Assembly: GCF_900143025.1 (NCBI RefSeq)
Contig: NZ_FRCT01000002.1
Span: forward strand, 124,001-188,000
Reading direction: 5' to 3'
DNA from: Ruminococcus flavefaciens
GTDB taxonomy: Bacteria > Bacillota > Clostridia > Oscillospirales > Ruminococcaceae
DNA length: 64,000 nt
The notes beneath the pieces are model-generated. The model was not told the DNA's origin, ran no database searches, and worked only from the letters and a program-made list of their open reading frames with translations. Positions 59,002 to 64,000 of the stretch are shown piece by piece. Positions within the stretch are counted from its first letter, which is position 1. Each line of letters opens with the position of its first letter. The position numbers were made by a program, and so were the translations under genes.

Positions 59002-60399
59002 ATGAAAAAAGTGCAACTGACAGAAACCGTTTTACGTGACGCTAATCAGTCGCTGATGGCTACGCGTCTTCCTTATTCTGATTATGAGGGTATCCTCTCA
59101 GATATGGATAAGGCCGGATACTATTCTATCGAATGCTGGGGCGGAGCTACATTTGACTCGTGTCTTCGTTATCTCGGCGAGGATCCGTGGGAGAGACTCA
59201 GAAATCTGAGAAAAAAACTTCCTAACAACAGACTTCAGATGCTTCTGAGAGGTCAGAATCTTCTTGGATATAAGCATTATCACGATGATGTTGTTGAGAA
59301 GTTCATCGAACTCTCAATAAAAAACGGTATCGATGTAATTCGTATATTTGACGCTCTTAACGATTTCAGAAATATCGAGACAGCTCTTAACGCAACAAAG
59401 AAGTATGCAACAGAAAAAACTATTGCATCAGGCTGTATTTCATACACACAGAGCCCTGTACATACAGTTGACAAATACATAGAGATGTGTAAGGAACTCA
59501 AGAATATGGGCTTTGACACTATCTGCCTCAAGGATATGGCTGGTACAATGTCTCCATATGAAGCTGAGCACCTTATCAAGGGCATTAAGGACGCTATCGG
59601 CGATATGACACTTATTCTCCATACTCACTGCACAACAGGTATGGCATATATGACACTTACTAAGGCTATTGAGTCAGGTATTGACGTTATCGATACAGCT
59701 ACATCATGTTTCTCAGGCGGTACATCTCAGCCTGCAACAGAGAGTATGTTCTATGCTCTCAGCCAGTACGGAATTGAGACAGGACTTAATGAGGATATAA
59801 TTAATAAGGTAAACGATTACTTCAAGCCTATCAAGCAGAAGTACATAGATAACGGTCAGCTCAATCCGAAGAGCCTTGGAACAGATGCTCAGGCACTTGT
59901 TTATAAAGTTCCCGGCGGTATGCTTTCAAATATGATCGCTAACCTTACTGATATGCACGCAATGGATAAATTTGACGAGGCTCTTGCAGAAATCCCGAAG
60001 GTAAGAGCTGATATGGGATATCCTCCGCTTGTTACACCTCTCTCTCAGATGGTAGGAAATCAGGCTGTAACAAATGTACTTGTAGGCGAAAGATATAAGA
60101 ACATTTCCAAGGAAATAAAGAACTATATCAAGGGCGAATATGGTAATCCTCCCGCACCTATAGCTCAGGAACTCGTTGAGAAGGTTCTCGGTGACAGTGA
60201 AGCTGTAGATTGCCGTATCGAAGATCAGAAGCGTACAGGTGAGGAATTTGCAGCAGCAAGAGAGGCTCTCGGCGATCTTTGCAGAAGTGAAGAGGACGTT
60301 ATGAGCTATATCTGCTATCCTGATCAGACTATAAAGTTCCTCAAGGATCGTAAGGCTAAGGAAGAAAACGAAGCTGTATACACAATTGAGGAAATGTAA
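59002..60399 (+). CDS. oadA: Oxaloacetate decarboxylase alpha subunit (carboxyltransferase)
   Basis: Moves the carboxyl group from oxaloacetate to biotin. The 465 residues match the carboxyltransferase domain: LTETVLRDANQSLMATRLPY, YSIECWGGATFDSCLRYL, HDDVVEKFI, ASGCISYTQSP, the metal-site lysine in ICLKDMAGTMSP and LHTHCTTGMAYM. The biotin domain that ends classical OadA is absent; it is a separate gene at 60807. ATG at 59002 sits seven bases after GAGGAGG; a TTG six bases earlier is too close. Pyruvate carboxylase subunit B is the alternative reading, but the OadB and OadG partners downstream settle it. Confidence 0.93.
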   Translation: MKKVQLTETVLRDANQSLMATRLPYSDYEGILSDMDKAGYYSIECWGGATFDSCLRYLGEDPWERLRNLRKKLPNNRLQMLLRGQNLLGYKHYHDDVVEKFIELSIKNGIDVIRIFDALNDFRNIETALNATKKYATEKTIASGCISYTQSPVHTVDKYIEMCKELKNMGFDTICLKDMAGTMSPYEAEHLIKGIKDAIGDMTLILHTHCTTGMAYMTLTKAIESGIDVIDTATSCFSGGTSQPATESMFYALSQYGIETGLNEDIINKVNDYFKPIKQKYIDNGQLNPKSLGTDAQALVYKVPGGMLSNMIANLTDMHAMDKFDEALAEIPKVRADMGYPPLVTPLSQMVGNQAVTNVLVGERYKNISKEIKNYIKGEYGNPPAPIAQELVEKVLGDSEAVDCRIEDQKRTGEEFAAAREALGDLCRSEEDVMSYICYPDQTIKFLKDRKAKEENEAVYTIEEM

Positions 60400-60411
60400 G
60401 GAGGCAGAGGT

Positions 60412-60804
60412 ATGTTTGATAATCTCTTGGTTTCTGCCGCTGTTGAGAAGGCTGAAGAAATGTCTATAGCCGATGCAGGTTTAACCGCAGTATTTGGTTA
60501 TGCTGTAGTTTTTATAGGACTTGTTATCCTTATGATCGTCCTCAACTGCACAGGTGCATATTTCAAATCGAAGGACGCTAAGGCAAAGGCTGCTGCCGAT
60601 GCTGAAGCTGCAAAGAAGAAAACAGCCGCTCCTGCTGCTGTTGAAGCAAAGCCTGAACTTCCGCTTGCACCCGGTTCGGCAGGTCATGTTAAGCTCTTTG
60701 ACGTTCCTGATAAGGAAGCTGCTATGATAATGGCTATCGTTGCCGATAAAATGCAGAAGCCGCTCAATGAGCTGCACTTTATTTCCATTAAGGAGGTCAA
60801 ATAA
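60412..60804 (+). CDS. oadG: Oxaloacetate decarboxylase gamma-type small membrane subunit
   Basis: A 130-residue protein with one membrane helix (about 25-47, FGYAVVFIGLVILMIVLNC), an Ala/Lys/Pro-rich linker and a C-terminal ~40-residue soluble end (HVKLFDVPDKEAAMIMAIVADKM). That layout is OadG, which holds alpha to beta in the membrane. It starts 12 bases after oadA with ribosome site AAGGAGG. Sequence is weakly conserved in the family, so the call leans on position and layout. Confidence 0.8.
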   Translation: MFDNLLVSAAVEKAEEMSIADAGLTAVFGYAVVFIGLVILMIVLNCTGAYFKSKDAKAKAAADAEAAKKKTAAPAAVEAKPELPLAPGSAGHVKLFDVPDKEAAMIMAIVADKMQKPLNELHFISIKEVK

Positions 60805-60806
60805 TC

Positions 60807-61208
60807 ATGAAGTATAAAGTTACACTTAACGGTAAGACTTATGAGGTTGAAGTAGAGCAGGGAAAAGCTGTTCTTCTTGATGAATATGAGGCACTTGCAC
60901 CTGCACCGGCAGCAGCTCCTGCAGCCGCAGCAGCTGCCCCTGCTGCAGCACCCGCAGCTGCACCTGCACCGGCAGCTCCTGTAAATCTTGCAGCAGGCGA
61001 GACTGTTACAGCTCCTATGCCCGGTAATATCATCAGAGTTGATGTTGCTCAGGGCGATACAGTAAAGTCCGGACAGATACTTGTTATTCTCGAAGCTATG
61101 AAAATGGAAAATGAAATCGTAGCTCCTAAGGACGGTACAGTTGCTCAGGTAGTTACAAGCAAGGGTTCTGTAGTTGACACAGGTGCTCCTCTTGTTGTTA
61201 TAGCATAA
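60807..61208 (+). CDS. Biotin carrier protein of the decarboxylase
   Basis: A 133-residue biotin carrier: N-terminal KYKVTLNGKTYEVEVEQG, a flexible Ala/Pro linker (residues ~31-64, long GC-rich tract that stands out in base composition), then the biotinyl domain TAPMPGNIIRVDVAQGD and EAMKMENEIVAPKDG, where the lysine of AMKM takes biotin. The linker lets the domain swing between OadA and OadB. It is three bases downstream of oadG's stop. Confidence 0.94.
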   Translation: MKYKVTLNGKTYEVEVEQGKAVLLDEYEALAPAPAAAPAAAAAAPAAAPAAAPAPAAPVNLAAGETVTAPMPGNIIRVDVAQGDTVKSGQILVILEAMKMENEIVAPKDGTVAQVVTSKGSVVDTGAPLVVIA

Positions 61209-61221
61209 GGAGGGCGTGTAA

Positions 61222-62439
61222 ATGGATATTCTTGAGACCCTAAAAACTCTTTGGGAAAGCTCGGGCTTCCATAGCTTTCTCATAGACGGGGGCTGGAAGA
61301 ACCTTGTAATGATATTAATTTCATGTGTTCTTCTCTACCTCGGTATCAAGAAGAAGTTTGAACCGCTTCTTCTTGTAGGTATCGCATTTGGCTGTCTCCT
61401 TGTAAACCTTTCATATTTCGGCAGCGGTTCTACAGATGCACTTTACCACCTTGATCTTTGGGATAACTTCCTTAATCCCGAACATGAAGATTATCATAGC
61501 TATGGTGCTATAATGGCGCACGGTGGACTTCTTGATATTCTTTACATAGGAGTTAAGGCAGGTATATATCCTTCGCTCATCTTCATGGGCGTAGGTGCTA
61601 TGACAGACTTTGGTCCGCTTATTTCAAATCCTAAGAGCTTGCTTCTCGGTGCTGCTGCTCAGATGGGCGTATTCCTTGCGTTCTTCGGTGCTGTATGCCT
61701 TGGCTTTACAGGAAACGAAGCTGCTTCCATCGGTATCATTGGTGGTGCTGACGGTCCTACAGCTATCTTCCTTACAACAAGACTTGCACCACATCTCCTT
61801 GGACCTATTGCTATCGCAGCTTACTCCTACATGGCTCTTATCCCTATGATACAGCCGCCTCTTATGAAGCTCCTTACTACAAAGAAGGAGAGAGAGGTAA
61901 AAATGGAGCAGACTCGTGTAGTATCAAAGACAGAGAAGATCATTTTCCCGATCATTGTTGCTATGTTCGTAATACTTCTTCTTCCGTCAACAGCTCCTCT
62001 CGTAGGCTGCCTTATGCTTGGTAACCTCTGGAGAGAGTGTGGAGTTACAGAAAGACTTTCCGATACAGTTCAGAATGCTCTTATGAACATCGTAACAGTA
62101 TTCCTTGGTATTTCTGTTGGTGCTACAACAGCTGCTGAGCGTTTCCTTTCACTGGAGACTATCAAGATCATAGTTCTTGGTCTTACAGCATTCTGCTTCT
62201 CAACTGTAGGCGGACTTCTTGTCGGCAAGATCATGTATAAGCTTTCAGGCGGCAAGATCAATCCTCTTATCGGTTCAGCAGGTGTTTCAGCTGTTCCTAT
62301 GGCAGCCCGTGTATCACAGATGGAAGGTCAGAAGGCTAATCCTTCAAACTTCTTGCTCATGCACGCTATGGGACCGAACGTTGCAGGCGTTATCGGTTCA
62401 GCTATCGCAGCAGGCTTCCTTCTTGCAGTTTTCAAGTGA
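61222..62439 (+). CDS. oadB: Oxaloacetate decarboxylase beta subunit (Na+ pump)
   Basis: The membrane subunit that decarboxylates carboxybiotin and exports Na+. The 405 residues form about nine membrane helices with the family signatures GVGAMTDFGPLISNPKSLLLGAAAQMGVF (described by ends, residues ~127-155), IGIIGGADGPTAIF (the aspartate site) and GSAGVSAVPMAARVSQ near the C-terminus, plus GPNVAGVIGSAIAAG. Complete oadA-oadG-carrier-oadB sets convert oxaloacetate to pyruvate and build a sodium gradient, useful in a fermenting anaerobe. Confidence 0.95.
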   Translation: MDILETLKTLWESSGFHSFLIDGGWKNLVMILISCVLLYLGIKKKFEPLLLVGIAFGCLLVNLSYFGSGSTDALYHLDLWDNFLNPEHEDYHSYGAIMAHGGLLDILYIGVKAGIYPSLIFMGVGAMTDFGPLISNPKSLLLGAAAQMGVFLAFFGAVCLGFTGNEAASIGIIGGADGPTAIFLTTRLAPHLLGPIAIAAYSYMALIPMIQPPLMKLLTTKKEREVKMEQTRVVSKTEKIIFPIIVAMFVILLLPSTAPLVGCLMLGNLWRECGVTERLSDTVQNALMNIVTVFLGISVGATTAAERFLSLETIKIIVLGLTAFCFSTVGGLLVGKIMYKLSGGKINPLIGSAGVSAVPMAARVSQMEGQKANPSNFLLMHAMGPNVAGVIGSAIAAGFLLAVFK

Positions 62440-62464
62440 TAATTCACGGAAGATAATAATATAT

Positions 62465-62509
62465 AAAGTCATAGTGTTTTGTTAAATATCAAAATGCTAT
62501 GACTTTTTT
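62465..62509 (+). terminator. Terminator of the oad operon
   Basis: AAAGTCATAG (62465-62474) pairs with CTATGACTTT (62497-62506) with an inner TTTTG/CAAAA stem, then T residues. Confidence 0.8.
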
Positions 62510-62510
62510 A

Positions 62511-62539
62511 TTGACATAGTGTATCAGATTATGTATAAT
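62511..62539 (+). promoter_or_regulatory. Consensus SigA promoter of the hydrolase gene
   Basis: TTGACA (62511-62516), 17-base spacer, TATAAT (62534-62539), starting right after the oad terminator. Confidence 0.85.
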
Positions 62540-62572
62540 CAATTCATAAAAAGTATGAACGGAGGATAGGCT

Positions 62573-63334
62573 ATGAGCTATTTTACTTTTGACGGCAAAA
62601 ATGTCTTTTATGAGGAATCAGGCGTTGGAACACCGCTGCTTTTAATGCATGGCAATACAGCATCTTCAAAAATGTATAATGAAATATCTAAGAGATATGC
62701 TTCTGATTTTAATGTGATAATGATTGACTTTCTTGGACACGGACGCTCCGATAGGCTCAGTGAGTTTCCGACCGATTTGTGGTTTTATGAGGCACAGCAG
62801 GTCATATCTTTCCTGCGTTATAAGGACTATAAGAACGTGTATATAATAGGGAGCAGCGGCGGTGCGATCGTTGCTCTGAACGTTGCACTCGAAGCACCGG
62901 AGCTTGTCGGAAAGATCATTGCTGACAGTTTTGAGGGTGAAAAAGCTGATAAAAGATTTACACGGCAGCTTATTATGGACAGGAACAAAGCTGTAAATGA
63001 TGATGCAGCAAGAGGATTTTTTGAGTATATGCATGGTTCTGATTGGAAAAATATAGTTGAAAATGATACAGAAGCTATTATAAGGCACGAAAAAGAGATA
63101 GGAAATTTCTTTCACAAGCCCCTGAGTGAATTAAAAGCCGATCTGATGCTTACAGGAAGTAAAAAAGACAGCTTTATGTATAAAATATCTGATAACTATT
63201 ATGAAACTGTATATAGTCAGATACTCAAACAAATTCCACACGGTAAAATGCACCTGTTTGAAAGCGGGGATCACCCTGCTATCATCACAAATTCCTTGTT
63301 GTTTTATGACATTAGTATGGATTTTTTTAATTAG
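62573..63334 (+). CDS. Alpha/beta-fold hydrolase
   Basis: A 253-residue cytosolic hydrolase. LLLMHGNTAS is the oxyanion-hole strand (HG), FLGHGRSD follows, the nucleophile elbow is IIGSSGGAIVAL (G-x-S-x-G), and the C-terminal histidine lies in FESGDHPAI. Substrate unknown; esterase- or lipase-like. It has its own strong promoter and is transcribed alone. Ribosome site CGGAGG. Confidence 0.88.
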   Translation: MSYFTFDGKNVFYEESGVGTPLLLMHGNTASSKMYNEISKRYASDFNVIMIDFLGHGRSDRLSEFPTDLWFYEAQQVISFLRYKDYKNVYIIGSSGGAIVALNVALEAPELVGKIIADSFEGEKADKRFTRQLIMDRNKAVNDDAARGFFEYMHGSDWKNIVENDTEAIIRHEKEIGNFFHKPLSELKADLMLTGSKKDSFMYKISDNYYETVYSQILKQIPHGKMHLFESGDHPAIITNSLLFYDISMDFFN

Positions 63335-63369
63335 AACAGGGCATTTTTTCTATATTAAAGCAGGTCATA

Positions 63370-63400
63370 AATATTTTTCATGTTTAACATGAAAAATATT
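63370..63400. promoter_or_regulatory. Perfect 13-bp inverted repeat upstream of pgk
   Basis: AATATTTTTCATG (63370-63382), TTTAA, CATGAAAAATATT (63388-63400). No T-run follows on the plus strand. It could end the hydrolase transcript or be an operator; it ends ten bases before the pgk -35. Confidence 0.4.
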
Positions 63401-63410
63401 ACGGAAATAC

Positions 63411-63439
63411 TTGCAAAATTTCTTAGAATAGTGTAAAAT
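63411..63439 (+). promoter_or_regulatory. SigA promoter of pgk
   Basis: TTGCAA (63411-63416), 17-base spacer, TAAAAT (63434-63439). Confidence 0.7.
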
Positions 63440-63509
63440 AGTATTGTACGTTGTTAATTATATAACAACAGCTAAGAATTGTATTTTATTACGAAAGGAT
63501 GTCATACCA

Positions 63510-64000
63510 ATGGCAGGATTAAACAAGGTTACTGTAGAAGACATTAACGTTAAGGGAAGAAAGGTACTCGTAAGAGTTGACTTCAATGTTCCTATGAAGG
63601 ACGGCGTTATCACAAACGATAACAGAATCCAGGCTGCTCTTCCAACTATCAATAAGCTCGTTGAGAACGGCGCAAAGGTAGTTCTTTGCTCACATCTCGG
63701 CAAGCCAAAGAACGGTCCTGAGGCTAAGTTCTCACTTGCTCCTGCAGCAAAGAGACTTGGTGAGCTCGTAAAGACAAATGTTATTTTTGCAGCTGACGAT
63801 ACTGTTGTAGGCGACAATGCAAAGAAGGCTGTTGCTGCAATGAAGGACGGCGAGATCGTTGTTCTTGAGAATACACGTTTCCGCGGCGACGAAGAGACAA
63901 AGAACGGCGAGCAGTTCTCCAAGGAGCTTGCTGATCTTATCGACGGTGAAGTATTCGTTATGGACGCTTTTGGTTCTGCTCACAGAGCTCATGCTTCAAC
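63510..64000 (+). CDS. pgk: Phosphoglycerate kinase, 3' end cut by window edge
   Basis: Glycolytic enzyme making ATP from 1,3-bisphosphoglycerate. About 163 residues are visible: [15 protein letters not shown] (the family signature), [33 protein letters not shown] and [16 protein letters not shown]. The frame runs off the right edge without a stop. The usual Asp-Phe-Asn substrate site is intact. ATG at 63510 follows AAAGGA by ten bases. Confidence 0.97.
   Translation, partial: MAGLNKVTVEDINVKGRKVLVRVDFNVPMKDGVITNDNRIQAALPTINKLVENGAKVVLCSHLGKPKNGPEAKFSLAPAAKRLGELVKTNVIFAADDTVVGDNAKKAVAAMKDGEIVVLENTRFRGDEETKNGEQFSKELADLIDGEVFVMDAFGSAHRAHAS

Noticed and set aside
60900..60990. GC-rich repeat as a mobile or regulatory element
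   Set aside because: It simply encodes the Ala/Pro linker of the biotin carrier.
1..64000. CRISPR arrays, tRNA or rRNA genes, insertion sequences, integrases
   Set aside because: No regularly spaced repeats, cloverleaf sequences, transposase or integrase motifs were seen on either strand.

Overview
The window is a gene-dense, AT-leaning stretch of a Gram-positive Clostridia chromosome. Gene content and style point to the Ruminococcaceae/Oscillospiraceae, most likely a Ruminococcus relative. The reasons are the Firmicutes-type hprK-murB-rapZ-whiA-dnaE block, the tig-clpP-clpX block, a domain-swapped family 3 glycosidase of the type known from Ruminococcus albus, a biotin-dependent Na+ pump decarboxylase operon, and several sporulation genes (sigK, bofA, yunB, a SpoIIM-like gene, a Spo0A DNA-binding domain). 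The genus call is inference. I see no tRNA, rRNA, insertion sequence, prophage or CRISPR array, and no gene-free gap longer than about 300 bases. The longest gap, about 275 bases before rplS, holds a promoter and a structured leader.

Layout. Positions 1-1532 (minus strand) hold a truncated sugar-nucleotide-type epimerase and sigK. From 1732 to 12971 one long plus-strand operon runs rpe, three Rnf-like membrane subunits (D, E, A), a DUF4015 protein, hprK, murB, rapZ, whiA and dnaE. From 13037 to 17897 come a DUF896 protein, cdd, an acetyltransferase, an unknown gene, a radical-SAM pair and a methyltransferase. Positions 18173-24117 hold rplS, two signal peptidases in tandem, rbgA, rnhB, yraN, thrC and a phosphoesterase. 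Positions 24219-30155 hold tig, clpP, clpX, a 45-residue cysteine-rich peptide on the minus strand and a ClpC-like unfoldase.

Positions 30194-37980 contain two ECF sigma/anti-sigma pairs. Between them lie a radical-SAM protein with a small ribbon-helix-helix-like gene, proC, a SpoIIM-like protein and a YesL-like protein. Positions 38096-39973 hold a phosphodiesterase and a four-gene set of small proteins ending in bofA. Next come pyrimidine-nucleoside phosphorylase, a zinc-ribbon protein, an AMP-forming ligase, a receiver-less Spo0A domain, the GH3 enzyme and an ArsC-like protein (40051-47495). A probable envelope-stress module similar to Bacillus ydjGHI (SPFH protein, two zinc-ribbon membrane proteins, a TPM-less YdjH-like protein) occupies 47679-51894. 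glmS, a HAD-methyltransferase fusion, yunB (minus strand), a TetM-like GTPase fused to a Rae1/YacP-type nuclease, the oxaloacetate decarboxylase operon, a hydrolase and the start of pgk finish the window.

Themes. (1) Sporulation: a pro-sequence-bearing SigK and BofA occur in the same window, and sigK and yunB each carry a SigE-like promoter with the same spacing. (2) Translation quality control: a ribosomal-protection-type GTPase is joined to an A-site mRNA nuclease domain. (3) Unusual membrane biology: the Rnf D/E/A trio seems to have lost its partners and most cluster-ligand cysteines, and the Psp-like module lacks its TPM domain. Most other genes are ordinary housekeeping. All calls come from reading the sequence and remembered family features; no database search was run.
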